Positions 31,838 to 41,071 of a stretch of DNA of 64,000 nucleotides are shown here, piece after piece (position 1 is the first letter of the stretch; every line of letters begins with the position of its first letter). Origin of the DNA: Lentzea aerocolonigenes (GTDB lineage: Bacteria > Actinomycetota > Actinomycetes > Mycobacteriales > Pseudonocardiaceae). Under the pieces are notes generated by a model that was not told the DNA's origin, made no database searches, and worked only from the letters and a program-made list of their open reading frames with translations. The DNA is taken from positions 248,001 to 312,000 of the forward strand of contig NZ_BBOJ01000009.1 in the NCBI RefSeq assembly GCF_000974445.1. The letters run 5' to 3'. The position numbers were made by a program, and so were the translations under genes.

Positions 31838-32959
31838 GTGCTGAAGCGAGGGAACGTCACCACGAAACTGATCGGTGTCGGCGCGTTGGTGCTTGCGGTG
31901 GCAGCCTGTGGCGCCCCGCCCGCCAAGGAGACGCCGGCCGGTGCCGCCGGGACCGCCAAGTCGGCGAGTGAGCTCGGTGGTATGGACAAGCTGGTCGAGG
32001 CCGCCAAGAAGGAGGGCAAGCTCAACGTCATCGCGCTGCCCCCGGACTGGGCGAACTACGGCGAGATCATCAAGGCGTTCGAGGCCAAGTACGGCGTCAA
32101 GGTCGACTCGGCTCAGCCGGACGCCTCCAGCCAGGAGGAGATCAACGCCGCCAAGCAGCTCAAGGGCAACGACCGCGCGCCCGACGTGTTCGACCTCGGA
32201 CTGAACGTGGCGCTGGCCAACAAGGACCTGTTCGCGCCGTACAAGGTCAGCACCTGGGACGACATCCCCGCTGAGCTCAAGGACGCGGACGGCCTCTACT
32301 ACGGCGACTACGGCGGCTTCATGTCGATCGGGTACGACGCCGCCAAGGTGCCGGCGCCGACGAGCGTCAAGGACCTGCTCAAGCCCGACTACAAGGGCAA
32401 GGTCGCACTCAACGGCGACCCGACGCAGGCCGGTGCCGCGTTCTCCGGCGTCATGATGGCGTCCCTGGGCAACGGTGGCTCCGCCGACGACATCGCGCCG
32501 GGCGTCGAGTTCTTCAAGCAGCTCAAGCAGGCCGGCAACTTCCAGCCGGTCGACCCGTCTCCCGCGACGATCGAGTCCGGGCAGACGCCGGTCGTCATCG
32601 ACTGGGACTACACCAACGCCGCCCAGACCGAGAAGCTCAAGGGCAAGATGGACTGGAAGGTCGTCGTCCCGGCCGAGGCGCAGATCGGTGCCTACTACAA
32701 CCAGGCCATCAGCAAGGACGCGCCGCACCCCGCGGCCGCGCGCCTGTGGCAGGAGTTCCTCTACTCCGACGAGGGCCAGAACCTCTACCTGAAGGGCATG
32801 TCCCGCCCGGTGCGCCTGGACAAGATGGGTGACAAGGCGGACAAGGCGGCGAAGGACAAGCTGCCCAAGACCGAGGGCAAGCAGGTGTTCCAGACGCAGG
32901 CGCAGGCCGACAAGGCCAAGGCCGTCCTGACCGCGACCTGGGCGCAGGCCATCGGATGA
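31838..32959 (+). CDS. ABC transporter substrate-binding lipoprotein, polyamine/PotD-like
   Basis: A 373-residue protein read from GTG 31838. The N-terminus LKRGNVTTKLIGVGALVLAV then AACGAPP is a lipoprotein signal with the Cys of the lipobox. The mature part shows the spermidine/putrescine- or iron-type solute-binding fold (EGKLNVIALPPDWANYGEII, APDVFDLGLNVALANKD, GYDAAKVPAPTSVKDLLKPD). First gene of a five-gene operon with two permeases, an ATPase and an LtrA-like gene. The exact substrate cannot be read from sequence. Confidence 0.85.
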   Translation: MLKRGNVTTKLIGVGALVLAVAACGAPPAKETPAGAAGTAKSASELGGMDKLVEAAKKEGKLNVIALPPDWANYGEIIKAFEAKYGVKVDSAQPDASSQEEINAAKQLKGNDRAPDVFDLGLNVALANKDLFAPYKVSTWDDIPAELKDADGLYYGDYGGFMSIGYDAAKVPAPTSVKDLLKPDYKGKVALNGDPTQAGAAFSGVMMASLGNGGSADDIAPGVEFFKQLKQAGNFQPVDPSPATIESGQTPVVIDWDYTNAAQTEKLKGKMDWKVVVPAEAQIGAYYNQAISKDAPHPAAARLWQEFLYSDEGQNLYLKGMSRPVRLDKMGDKADKAAKDKLPKTEGKQVFQTQAQADKAKAVLTATWAQAIG

Positions 32960-33870
32960 CCTCAGTCGCTCCCGTAGCGGCAGCCCCCGGCGGTTCCACT
33001 CGCAAGAGTGGGGCCGCCGGTCGGCCATCTGCGGCCGCCTGGCTCGTCGCGGTGCCGTTCCTCGCGTTCGTCGGCACCTTCCTCGTCTACCCCACGGTGC
33101 TCGTGCTGGTCGGGGCCTTTCAGGACTCGGCAGGCGGGTTCACCTTCGACAACCTCTCAACCCTGTTCACCGGCGTCGTGTTCGACGCCTTCGTGCGCAG
33201 CATCGAGCTCTCGGCGCTCACCGCGCTGATCGGCGCGATCTTCGGCGCCCTGCTCACGTGGGCGATCGCGGTCGGCAACCCGGACGGGATGCTGCGCCGG
33301 GTCGTCGTCGCGGCCTCCGGTGTGCTCGCCCAGTTCGGTGGCGTGCCGCTGGCGTTCGCGTTCCTCGCGACCGTGGGCTTCGAGGGTCTCGTCACGAAGT
33401 TCCTGCGTGACAACGTTGGCATCGACCTGTTCGCCGGCAGCGCCTGGCTGTTCGAGCTGCCCGGCCTGACACTCGTCTACACGTTCTTCCAGATCCCGTT
33501 GATGGTCATCGTGTTCCTGCCCGCCCTGGACGGTCTGCGGCCGCAGTGGCGCGAGGCCAACGCGTCGCTGGGTGGCACGAGCTGGACGTACTGGCGTCAC
33601 GTCGGCGGCCCGATCCTGACGCCGCCGTTCCTCGGCGCGCTGCTCCTGTTGTTCGCCAACGCCTTCAGCGCCTACGCCACGGCCGCCGCGCTCGTCTCGC
33701 AGGGCAGCCCGATCGTGCCGTTGCAGATCCGCGGTTTCCTCACCGGCGAGGTCGTGCTCGGCCAGGAGAACCTGGGCAAGGCGCTGGGCCTCGGCATGGT
33801 GATCGTCGTGAGCATCGCGATGGGCGTCAACGTGCTGCTGCAGCGGAGGGTGGCCAAGTGGGTTCGCTAG
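32956..33870 (+). CDS. ABC transporter permease (PotB-like)
   Basis: A 304-residue membrane protein. Its ATG overlaps the binding-protein stop (ATGA). About six transmembrane helices begin with AAWLVAVPFLAFVGTFLVYP. The cytoplasmic EAA-type loop for ATPase contact is LRPQWREANASLGGTSWTYW with the conserved E and G. It forms the import channel together with the next gene product. Confidence 0.88.
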   Translation: MTSVAPVAAAPGGSTRKSGAAGRPSAAAWLVAVPFLAFVGTFLVYPTVLVLVGAFQDSAGGFTFDNLSTLFTGVVFDAFVRSIELSALTALIGAIFGALLTWAIAVGNPDGMLRRVVVAASGVLAQFGGVPLAFAFLATVGFEGLVTKFLRDNVGIDLFAGSAWLFELPGLTLVYTFFQIPLMVIVFLPALDGLRPQWREANASLGGTSWTYWRHVGGPILTPPFLGALLLLFANAFSAYATAAALVSQGSPIVPLQIRGFLTGEVVLGQENLGKALGLGMVIVVSIAMGVNVLLQRRVAKWVR

Positions 33871-34640
33871 TGAAGCAGCGCGTCCTGCGCACGATCGTCC
33901 TGCTGGTCCTGGGCGTCTACTTCATCCTGCCGCTGATCGCGATGGCGGAGTTCTCCACGCGGGGCAAGGGCGGCAGCCGCAGCCTCGAGTCGTGGACGTC
34001 CATCGTCGACGACGAGGGCCTGATGGAGGCGCTCGTCAACTCGCTGCTGCTGTCGGTCACTTCGGCGGTTCTGATGCTGGTGCTGCTCGTGCCGACGATG
34101 GCGTGGATCCGGCTGCGGCTCCCGCAGCTGCAGCGGCTCGTGGAGTTCCTGTGCCTGCTGCCGCTCGCGATCCCCGCGATCGTGCTGGTGGTCGGCATGG
34201 CGCCGCTCTACGCCTGGGTGAACTACTTCCTCGGCGACTCACCGCTGACGCTGACCTTCGCCTACACGATCCTGGTGCTGCCGTTCGCCTACCGCGCGAT
34301 CGACGCCGGACTCGCCGCGATCGACCTGAAGACGCTGGCCGAAGCCGCACGCAGCCTCGGCGCGTCGTGGTTCACGGTGCTGTGGAAGGTCGTCGTGCCG
34401 AACATCCGCGTCGCGCTGCTCGGCGCGTCGCTGCTGTCCGTGGCACTGGTGCTCGGCGAGTTCACCATCGCGTCGCTGCTCAACTTCGACACGTTGCAGG
34501 TGCAGGTCAACCTGCTCGGCAAGCGCAACGCGGGCGTGTCCATCGCGGTGTCGTTGCTGAGCCTGCTCTTCGCGTTCGTCCTCCTGTTCGCACTTTCCTA
34601 CGTCGGCCAGCGGCGCCGTCAGACCGTGGTCGAGGAGTAA
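33858..34640 (+). CDS. ABC transporter permease (PotC-like)
   Basis: A 260-residue membrane protein. GTG 33858 is preferred because GGAGGG lies 8 bp upstream, giving a 13-bp overlap with the first permease. Six predicted helices begin RTIVLLVLGVYFILPLIAM. The EAA loop is IDLKTLAEAARSLGASWFTV. Partner of the preceding permease. Confidence 0.88.
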   Translation: MGSLVKQRVLRTIVLLVLGVYFILPLIAMAEFSTRGKGGSRSLESWTSIVDDEGLMEALVNSLLLSVTSAVLMLVLLVPTMAWIRLRLPQLQRLVEFLCLLPLAIPAIVLVVGMAPLYAWVNYFLGDSPLTLTFAYTILVLPFAYRAIDAGLAAIDLKTLAEAARSLGASWFTVLWKVVVPNIRVALLGASLLSVALVLGEFTIASLLNFDTLQVQVNLLGKRNAGVSIAVSLLSLLFAFVLLFALSYVGQRRRQTVVEE

Positions 34641-34646
34641 CAACAC

Positions 34647-35678
34647 ATGGGTCACCTGGAACTCAAGGGACTGCGCAAGTCCTTCGGCGGCAACACCGCG
34701 CTGGACGGTCTCGACCTCGACCTCGCGGAAGGCGAGCTGGTCAGCCTGCTCGGCCCGTCCGGCTGCGGCAAGACGACGGCACTGCGCATCGTCGCGGGCT
34801 TCGAGACCGCCGACTCCGGCACGGTCACGGTGGGCGGCAAGGACATCACGAAGGTCCCGGCCAATCGGCGGGACATGGGCATGGTCTTCCAGGCCTACAG
34901 CCTCTTCCCGAACATGACCGCGGCGCAGAACGTCGCGTTCGGCCTGAAGATGCGCAAGGCCGACGCCAAGAAGGCAGGGGAGCTGCTGGAACTCGTCGGT
35001 CTGGCGCACCTCGGCGGCCGCTACCCGCACCAGATGTCGGGCGGTCAGCAGCAACGGGTCGCTCTGGCGCGTGCGTTGGCGATCCAGCCGCGCGTGCTGC
35101 TGCTGGACGAGCCGCTGTCCGCATTGGACGCCAAGGTCCGCGTGAACCTGCGCGACGAGATCCGCCGCATCCAGACCGAGCTCGGCATGACGACGTTGTT
35201 CGTCACGCACGACCAGGAGGAGGCGCTCGCCGTCTCGGACCGGGTCGGCGTCATGTCGCACGGACGGCTGGAGCAGCTCGACACCCCGTCCGTCGTCTAC
35301 CGGGAGCCGAAGACGGCGTTCGTGGCGCAGTTCGTCGGCGTCACGAACTCGGTCGAGGCCAAGGCGGAAGGACAGACCGTCGTCATCAACGGCGTCACCC
35401 TGCCCGCCGCCCACGACCAACCGTCCGGAAGCGACGTTCGCGTCATCGTGCGGCCGGAGGACATCGGCGTTTCCGCACACGACGGCGACTCCGGTGGCAA
35501 GATCGTGGGCGACGTGCTGACCCAGTCGTTCCTCGGGCCGGTCACGCGGATCTCGGTGAGGGTCGGCGAGCAGGTGCTGCGCGTCGACCAGCCTTCCAAC
35601 GCCGCGGCCGCCTACCAGCCCGGCACGCAGGTCGCACTCGACCTCAGCGAATCAAGGATCATGGTGGTACCGGGATGA
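34647..35678 (+). CDS. ABC transporter ATP-binding protein (PotA-like)
   Basis: A 343-residue ATPase with Walker A LLGPSGCGKTTALRIV, Q-loop GMVFQAYSLFP, signature MSGGQQQRVALARAL, Walker B VLLLDEPLSALD and switch His in LFVTHDQEEA. A C-terminal TOBE domain (about 240-343; RVIVRPEDIGV) is as in spermidine/iron-type importers. Energises the importer. Confidence 0.93.
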   Translation: MGHLELKGLRKSFGGNTALDGLDLDLAEGELVSLLGPSGCGKTTALRIVAGFETADSGTVTVGGKDITKVPANRRDMGMVFQAYSLFPNMTAAQNVAFGLKMRKADAKKAGELLELVGLAHLGGRYPHQMSGGQQQRVALARALAIQPRVLLLDEPLSALDAKVRVNLRDEIRRIQTELGMTTLFVTHDQEEALAVSDRVGVMSHGRLEQLDTPSVVYREPKTAFVAQFVGVTNSVEAKAEGQTVVINGVTLPAAHDQPSGSDVRVIVRPEDIGVSAHDGDSGGKIVGDVLTQSFLGPVTRISVRVGEQVLRVDQPSNAAAAYQPGTQVALDLSESRIMVVPG

Positions 35679-36808
35679 TCAGAAAGCTCCTCGCGCGCGA
35701 CACGGCGGAGGCCCACCGGGTCGCGACGCCGTTGGAGCTGTTGTTCGACCTGAGCTTCGTGGTGGCGGTCGCCCAGGCCGCCGCCTCGTTGCACCACGCC
35801 GTGGTCGAGAACCACATCGGCCACGGCGTGCTCGCGTTCTGCATGGCGTTCTTCGCGCTCTGGCTGCCCTGGCTGAACTTCACCTGGTTCGCGAGCGCGT
35901 TCGACAACGACGACACGCTGTACCGGATCATCACGATGGTCCAGATCGCCGGAGTGCTCGTCATCGCCTCGGGCATTCCACGCGTGTTCGAGCACGACGA
36001 CTACCGCGTCGTCGTCAGCGGGTACGTCGTCATCCGGCTCGCGATGGTCGCGCACTGGCTGCGCGCGTCGCGGGACAACCCCCAGCACCGGGCCTGCACC
36101 CGCCGCTACGCCGCCGGCATCGCGGGCATGCAGGTGTTGTGGGTGCTGTGGGTCGTGGTCGCGCCGCCGAGCATGCAGCTGCCGCTGTGGGTCCTCGGCA
36201 TGATCGGCGAGCTGCTGGTGCCGGTGTGGGCCGAACGCGCCTCGTCGACGACCTGGCACCCCCACCACATCGCCGAACGGCACGGTCTCTTCACGCTGAT
36301 CGTGCTCGGCGAGTCGATCCTGGCGGCGACGCTCGCGTTCCAGAAGGGCTTCGACAGCGGCGTCAACCTGATCTCGCTCGCCGCGGCGTCGCTGATCATC
36401 GTGTTCTCGGTGTGGTGGATCTACTTCGAGGCGCCCACCCACCTGCACAACATGAAGAAGGCGTTCCTCTGGGGCTACGCGCACCTGCTCATCCTCGGCT
36501 CGATCGCCGCACTCGGCGCCGGGCTCGCCGCGTCCGTCGACTACGACCTGCACCTCTCGCACGCGCCGGGCACGACGGTCGCCGCGTTCACCACCGTGCC
36601 GCTCGCGATCTTCTTCCTGTGCGTCTGGTACGTGCAGGACTGCCCCGGTCAGGCCGGGCTGCACAAGTACCTGCTGCCGCTGGGCTCGGTCGCGGTGCTC
36701 GCCGCGACGTTCGGACCGGCGCCGATCCACGTGACGGCGGGGATCGCGGCGGTGGTCGTGGTCCTCACGCGGCTGGTGCAGGGGCAGCCTCAGCGGGTCG
36801 AGGTGTAG
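35675..36808 (+). CDS. Low-temperature-requirement A (LtrA)-like membrane protein
   Basis: A 377-residue protein whose ATG overlaps the ATPase stop. It starts with ATPLELLFDLSFVVAVAQAA, the LtrA signature, and has about ten predicted helices including HGLFTLIVLGESILAATLAF. The family is widespread in actinobacteria without a firm biochemical role. Translational coupling to the importer suggests a linked function. Confidence 0.85.
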   Translation: MIRKLLARDTAEAHRVATPLELLFDLSFVVAVAQAAASLHHAVVENHIGHGVLAFCMAFFALWLPWLNFTWFASAFDNDDTLYRIITMVQIAGVLVIASGIPRVFEHDDYRVVVSGYVVIRLAMVAHWLRASRDNPQHRACTRRYAAGIAGMQVLWVLWVVVAPPSMQLPLWVLGMIGELLVPVWAERASSTTWHPHHIAERHGLFTLIVLGESILAATLAFQKGFDSGVNLISLAAASLIIVFSVWWIYFEAPTHLHNMKKAFLWGYAHLLILGSIAALGAGLAASVDYDLHLSHAPGTTVAAFTTVPLAIFFLCVWYVQDCPGQAGLHKYLLPLGSVAVLAATFGPAPIHVTAGIAAVVVVLTRLVQGQPQRVEV

Positions 36809-36904
36809 TCGACTAGCGTGTCGCACGTCCAGGCCGCGCTGCCCTCGGCCTGCGGCATCCTGTCAGGCTGCGGAGTTTCGCTCAGTTCTGACACCGGGGG
36901 TGAA

Positions 36905-37312
36905 ATGATCGTCGCCATGAACGGTGTTCGTGAACTCCGCCTGGTCGTCACCGCCGCCGACTACGACGAGGCCCTGCGTTTCTACCGAGACGTGCTCGGC
37001 CTCGAGCAACGGGCGGCCTTCGCGTCCGACGGCGGACGGGTCACGATCCTGGAGGCCGGCAGGGCCACGCTGGAGATCACCGATCCGCCGCACGCGGAGT
37101 TCATCGACCAGGTCGAGGTGGGTGAGCGCGTCGCCGGGCACATCCGGGTCGCGTTCGAGGTGGACGACTCCGCGGCGGTCACCCGTGACCTGGAGGCCGC
37201 GGGCGCCGAAGTGATCGCGGAACCCACGCGCACGCCGTGGAACTCCCTCAACGCGCGGCTGAAGGCGCCTGCGGGACTGCAGTTGACGCTGTTCCAGGAG
37301 CTGGGCGAGTGA
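36905..37312 (+). CDS. VOC/glyoxalase-fold protein
   Basis: A 135-residue protein from ATG 36905 (ATG 36917 also possible). The VOC pattern is ELRLVVTAADYDEALRFYRDVLGLEQR followed by ATLEITDP, HIRVAFEVDDSAAVTRDLEAAG and a C-terminal LKAPAGLQLTLFQELG. Such proteins serve as dioxygenases, isomerases or drug-binding proteins. Coupling to the MFS gene (GTGA overlap) hints at resistance to a small molecule. Confidence 0.82.
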   Translation: MIVAMNGVRELRLVVTAADYDEALRFYRDVLGLEQRAAFASDGGRVTILEAGRATLEITDPPHAEFIDQVEVGERVAGHIRVAFEVDDSAAVTRDLEAAGAEVIAEPTRTPWNSLNARLKAPAGLQLTLFQELGE

Positions 37313-38469
37313 CGATCTCCGCTGCCGGTTATCGCGACCTCGCGAACCGGGACGTGCTCGCGTGCGCCGTGGTGACGGTCGCCGCCAAGCTACCGATGTC
37401 CATGACGCCGCTGATGATGGTGTTCCTGACCAGGGACCTGCCCGGCGGTTACGTGCTGGCGGCGTCGCTGACGGCGGTGTACGTGCTGGGGGAGATCCTC
37501 GGCGCGGCGCTGCTGGGGCTTCTGCTCGACCCGTCACGGATGCGCGGGCAGCTCAGCGCGGGGCTGGTCGTCGGCGCGGGTGCGTTCACGACGCTGGCGT
37601 TGACGACGAACACGACGGTGCTGGTGGTGGCGGCGCTGATCGCGGGCGCCGGACCGTCGACGACGCCGGGCGGGCTGCGCGCGATGCTGCTCGGGCTGGT
37701 GCCGGACTCGTTGGTGCCCAAGGCGATGGGCTTCGACGCCATGATCACGCAGGTCGTGTGGGCGGTGGCGCCCGCGCTGGTCACCGTGCTGGCGTTGAGC
37801 GTCGACCGGCGTGCGCCCGTCGTCGTGTCGGTCAGCCTGATCGTCGTCGCGGCGTGGCTGGTGTTCATCCTGCCGCGCGGGCACGTGACATCCCGCTCCG
37901 GCACGGCGAAGGTGCGCGTGGTCGTGTCTGCGTGGCCGATCTACCTGGTGAGCGCGGCGGCTCTGGCGCAGCTGGCGGTCGCGGAGCTGGTGCTGCCGGC
38001 GTTGCTGGAGCACCGGGGGATCGGCATCGGCTGGACCGGGCCGCTGCTCACGGGGTTCGCGGCGTGCAGCGCGCTGGGGGCGGTGCTGTACGGGCTGCGG
38101 CCGTGGCCGGGATCGTTGCGCGCCCAGGGACTCGTGCTGCTGGTGATCACCGCGACCTGTGTCGGAGCGGTGGCGTTGTTCCCGAACCTGCCGGGCATCG
38201 CGGGTGCGTTGCTGGCGGCCGGGTTGTTCCAGTCCGGCGTGCTCGTGACGCGGAGTCTGGCGCTGCGCGAACGGCTTCCGGTCGGGGCGCACGCCCCGGG
38301 GTTCTCGATGATGTACGCGGTGACCGGCGCGGGTTACGGCCTCACCGCCGTCGTCGCCGCGTGGGCGTTGGACGTCGGCTCGCCGATCTGGGCCGTTTTC
38401 GGTGGTGTCGCGGTGACTCTGGTCCTGACAGCGATCAGCGCGGCTGCCGAGAAACGACAGCCGCGCTGA
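37309..38469 (+). CDS. MFS transporter
   Basis: A 386-residue protein from GTG 37309, overlapping the VOC stop. About twelve hydrophobic helices, with an early LPMSMTPLMMVFLTRDLPGG and a loop LLLDPSRMRGQL between helices 2 and 3. Likely an exporter. No family-specific motif identifies the substrate. Confidence 0.85.
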   Translation: MTISAAGYRDLANRDVLACAVVTVAAKLPMSMTPLMMVFLTRDLPGGYVLAASLTAVYVLGEILGAALLGLLLDPSRMRGQLSAGLVVGAGAFTTLALTTNTTVLVVAALIAGAGPSTTPGGLRAMLLGLVPDSLVPKAMGFDAMITQVVWAVAPALVTVLALSVDRRAPVVVSVSLIVVAAWLVFILPRGHVTSRSGTAKVRVVVSAWPIYLVSAAALAQLAVAELVLPALLEHRGIGIGWTGPLLTGFAACSALGAVLYGLRPWPGSLRAQGLVLLVITATCVGAVALFPNLPGIAGALLAAGLFQSGVLVTRSLALRERLPVGAHAPGFSMMYAVTGAGYGLTAVVAAWALDVGSPIWAVFGGVAVTLVLTAISAAAEKRQPR

Positions 38470-38481
38470 TCCGGACAGCTG

Positions 38482-39963
38482 CTACCCGCGGTAGAAGTTG
38501 CCCTGGGTCTGCACGTTCAGCTCGTCCGTGCGGAAGAACTTCGCCACGAACGTGCGCGGGTCGCGCATGTCGATGACGTCGAAGCCGCGGCCCATCTCCG
38601 AGGAGTAGATGTAGCCGTTGTACCAGTAGGTCGACCACGTGCCGCCGCCCGCCTTGTTCGGCATCGGGCCGCGCTCGAAGAAGCCGATCTCACGCGGCTT
38701 GCTCGAGTTCGTGAAGTCCCACACCGAGACGCCGCCCTGGTACCAGGACTGCACCATGATGTCCTTGCCGGGCACGGGGATCAGCGAGCCGTTGTGGGCG
38801 ACGCAGTTCTCCGAGTCGGCCTGCATGCGCGGGATCTTGTAGTAGGACTTGAAGACCAGCTTGCGGTCCTTGCCCTTGCCCACGATGTCGTAGATGCCGT
38901 TGGCACCACGCGTCTGGCCGATCTTCTCGTTGCAGGTCGCGGCGCCACCGCCACCGAGCTCGTCGGTGAAGACGACCTTGGTGCCGTTGTTGTTGAAGGT
39001 GGCCGAGTGCCAGAACGCGAAGTGCGCGTCGTCCTGGACGCGGTTGATCTCCACCAGGTTCTCCCGGTTGGAGATGTCCCACAGCACGCCGTCACCCATG
39101 CACGCGCCGGCCGCGAGGTCGAGCTGCGGGTAGACGGTGATGTCGTGGCAACCGGAGGTCGCCGTGACGTAGCCGGTCTCGATGCTGCCGGTCTTGCCGG
39201 GGTTGCCGCCGTCCGGGAAGAGCACCGGAGCCTTGAGCAGCGACGCCTGCGCCGGGTTCTTCACGGGGACCTTGACGATCGAGATCTTGTCGTGCGGCGG
39301 CTGGCAGTCCGGGAACGTGGCGTTCGGCGAGTAGGACGAGATGTAGAGGTAGACGCTCTTCTTGTCCTTGGCCGGCACCAGCGTGTGGGTGTGCGAACCG
39401 CAGTCGGTCTCGACGGCGGCGACGTACTTCGGCGCCGACTTGTCGCTGATGTCGAAGACCTTGATGCCTTCCCACGACGACTTCTCGGTCGCCGGCTGGG
39501 ACACGCTGTTGCACGAGTTGTCGTTGCGCGACGAGTCGGTCGACAGGAACAGCAGGTTCCCGTACACCGAGACGTCGTTCTGCGAGCCGGGACAGAGCAC
39601 CGAGCTCTTGATCTTCGGGGACTTCGGGTTGCGGATGTCGTAGATGGTGAAGCCGTTGTAGTTGCCGACGAACGCGTAGTTGCCCTGGAACGCGATGTCG
39701 GTCTGCGTCTGGTCGAGCGGAGCCACCTTGTCCAGGTGCGACACCAGGACCATGTTGCGGCTGCGGCTGATCTCGTTCTCACCCGGGATGCCGTTGACCG
39801 GTTCCGCCTGGGCCTCGAGCTGAGCCTCGCTCAGTCCAGCGCCGTCGGACGGCAGGTCGGGTTCGGCGAACGCGGGCGCCGTCAACGTTGACAGCGTCAG
39901 CGCGAGCGCCCCCAGAACCGCGAACGGCGTTCTGCGCCGCCGGGCCGTTGCGCGTGAAGTCAC
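38482..39963 (-). CDS. Secreted LVIVD-repeat beta-propeller protein
   Basis: A 493-residue protein from ATG 39963. It has a Sec signal peptide (RRTPFAVLGALALTLSTLTAPAFA, cleavage about residue 33). Repeated blade-like units follow (NYAFVGNYNGFTIYDIRNPKSP; GIKVFDISDKSAPKYV; GVLWDISNRENLVEI; GVSVWDFTNSSKPREI), each with the DISdP-type turn of LVIVD repeats. Extracellular with unknown ligand. Divergent from the DUF305 lipoprotein gene, a pairing I recall in other actinobacteria. Confidence 0.82.
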   Translation of the reverse strand: MTSRATARRRRTPFAVLGALALTLSTLTAPAFAEPDLPSDGAGLSEAQLEAQAEPVNGIPGENEISRSRNMVLVSHLDKVAPLDQTQTDIAFQGNYAFVGNYNGFTIYDIRNPKSPKIKSSVLCPGSQNDVSVYGNLLFLSTDSSRNDNSCNSVSQPATEKSSWEGIKVFDISDKSAPKYVAAVETDCGSHTHTLVPAKDKKSVYLYISSYSPNATFPDCQPPHDKISIVKVPVKNPAQASLLKAPVLFPDGGNPGKTGSIETGYVTATSGCHDITVYPQLDLAAGACMGDGVLWDISNRENLVEINRVQDDAHFAFWHSATFNNNGTKVVFTDELGGGGAATCNEKIGQTRGANGIYDIVGKGKDRKLVFKSYYKIPRMQADSENCVAHNGSLIPVPGKDIMVQSWYQGGVSVWDFTNSSKPREIGFFERGPMPNKAGGGTWSTYWYNGYIYSSEMGRGFDVIDMRDPRTFVAKFFRTDELNVQTQGNFYRG

Positions 39964-40054
39964 AGCTTTACCCCCTCAGTACGGGTTGGTGGGGGGAGTA
40001 TGACCCTTTCGCCTTGCTAAGGGCCAGCGTCTTTCGGAGGGTATTGTCCGGTCC

Positions 40055-40657
40055 ATGCGATCTGGGGTTGTGGTCATCGTGGCGGCGTTCGCCCTGTTGG
40101 CGGGCTGTACATCGGAGCCTGATGCAGCGCCGATCATCGCGCCGGACACACCGGGGGGCTCGGCGCAGACGTTGTCACCGTCGGACGCTTCCCGTGCGAT
40201 TCCGGCGCCGCCGAACGACGCCGACCGCAAGTACGTGGCGATGATGATCGTCCACCACGAGCAGGCGCTCGCGATGACGCGGTTCGCGCCCGACCGCGCG
40301 GAGAACGCGACCGTGAAAGGCCTGGCGGACCGCATCCGGTTCAGCCAGGAGCCCGAGATCGGTGCCATGAAGCAGTGGCAGCGGACGTTCAACGCGGCGG
40401 GTGGGCACGAAGATCACGGTTCGATGCCGGGCATGGCCACGCAGGACCAGCTCAACGCCCTCGGAGCCGCGCGCGGCAAGGACTTCGACCGGATGTTCCT
40501 GGAGCTGATGATCAAGCACCACGAGGGTGCGATCACGATGGCGACGGACGTGAAGGGCGCCGGCAGCAACGTTCAGGTCGAGGAGATGGCCGACGACGTG
40601 ATCGCCGTGCAGACCGACGAGATCAACCGGATGAAGGCCCTGCTTCCCACGCTGTGA
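40055..40657 (+). CDS. DUF305 lipoprotein
   Basis: A 200-residue protein from ATG 40055 with a lipoprotein signal (VVIVAAFALLAGC, Cys18). Two DUF305 ferritin-like helical repeats follow with the conserved MMIVHHEQALAMT and ELMIKHHEGAITMA motifs. HHE pairs may bind metal such as copper or iron. Exported and membrane-anchored. The 3' end overlaps the convergent ABM gene by 35 bp. Confidence 0.87.
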   Translation: MRSGVVVIVAAFALLAGCTSEPDAAPIIAPDTPGGSAQTLSPSDASRAIPAPPNDADRKYVAMMIVHHEQALAMTRFAPDRAENATVKGLADRIRFSQEPEIGAMKQWQRTFNAAGGHEDHGSMPGMATQDQLNALGAARGKDFDRMFLELMIKHHEGAITMATDVKGAGSNVQVEEMADDVIAVQTDEINRMKALLPTL

Positions 40658-40991
40658 GACGGGCCTGCTCGGTGCGTTGCCGCGGCAGGACCATGTCCTC
40701 CGCGTGCGTGAACCTCTCCGGTTCATTGCCCGTGACCAGGCGTGCGATCGTGCGGTGGCCCTTGTGCGCCTCGCGGAACGCGTCGGACGCGACCCACGCG
40801 CGGAAGGCCTCTTCCGACTCGAACTCGTTGACCGAGACGTACGGCTGGTCGTCCTGCGTCGGCTTGAGCAACGTGCTGCGCAGCAGGCCGGGGACTCCGG
40901 GCAGGTGGGTGCGCATGTTGCCGCGGAAGTAGCGCTCGAACTCCTCGGACATCTCCGGGTTCACGAACATCCGGTTGGTCGCGATGAACAT
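40623..40991 (-). CDS. Antibiotic biosynthesis monooxygenase-fold protein (heme-oxygenase-like)
   Basis: A 122-residue protein from ATG 40991. The ABM/IsdG-like ferredoxin fold has MFIATNRMFVNPEMSEEFERYF, PGVPGLLRSTLLKP, YVSVNEFESEEAFRAWVASDAF and HKGHRTIA. Members include heme-degrading monooxygenases. The gene is divergent from a TetR gene with a shared palindromic operator, so it is probably induced by the TetR ligand. Confidence 0.75.
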   Translation of the reverse strand: MFIATNRMFVNPEMSEEFERYFRGNMRTHLPGVPGLLRSTLLKPTQDDQPYVSVNEFESEEAFRAWVASDAFREAHKGHRTIARLVTGNEPERFTHAEDMVLPRQRTEQARLTAWEAGPSSG

Positions 40992-41004
40992 GCTGGCCTC
41001 CCGA

Positions 41005-41046
41005 TCCCGACGCTCTGTCGGAAACTATTCCAACTCCCCGTCGGGA
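41005..41046. promoter_or_regulatory. Nested palindromic operator between ABM and TetR genes
   Basis: TCCCGACG (41005-41012) and CGTCGGGA (41039-41046) are perfect inverted arms. Inside them GGAAACTATTCC (41020-41031) is a second palindrome with exactly the same centre (41025.5). The 80-bp divergent region holds the promoters of both genes, so TetR autoregulation and repression of the ABM gene is the simplest reading. Confidence 0.6.
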
Positions 41047-41071
41047 AAGCAAGGCGCGATACGATCCCGCT

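Noticed and set aside
33992..35674. Long upstream extension of the LtrA-like frame
   Set aside because: It overlaps the permease and ATPase genes entirely. The LtrA signature begins right after ATG 35675.
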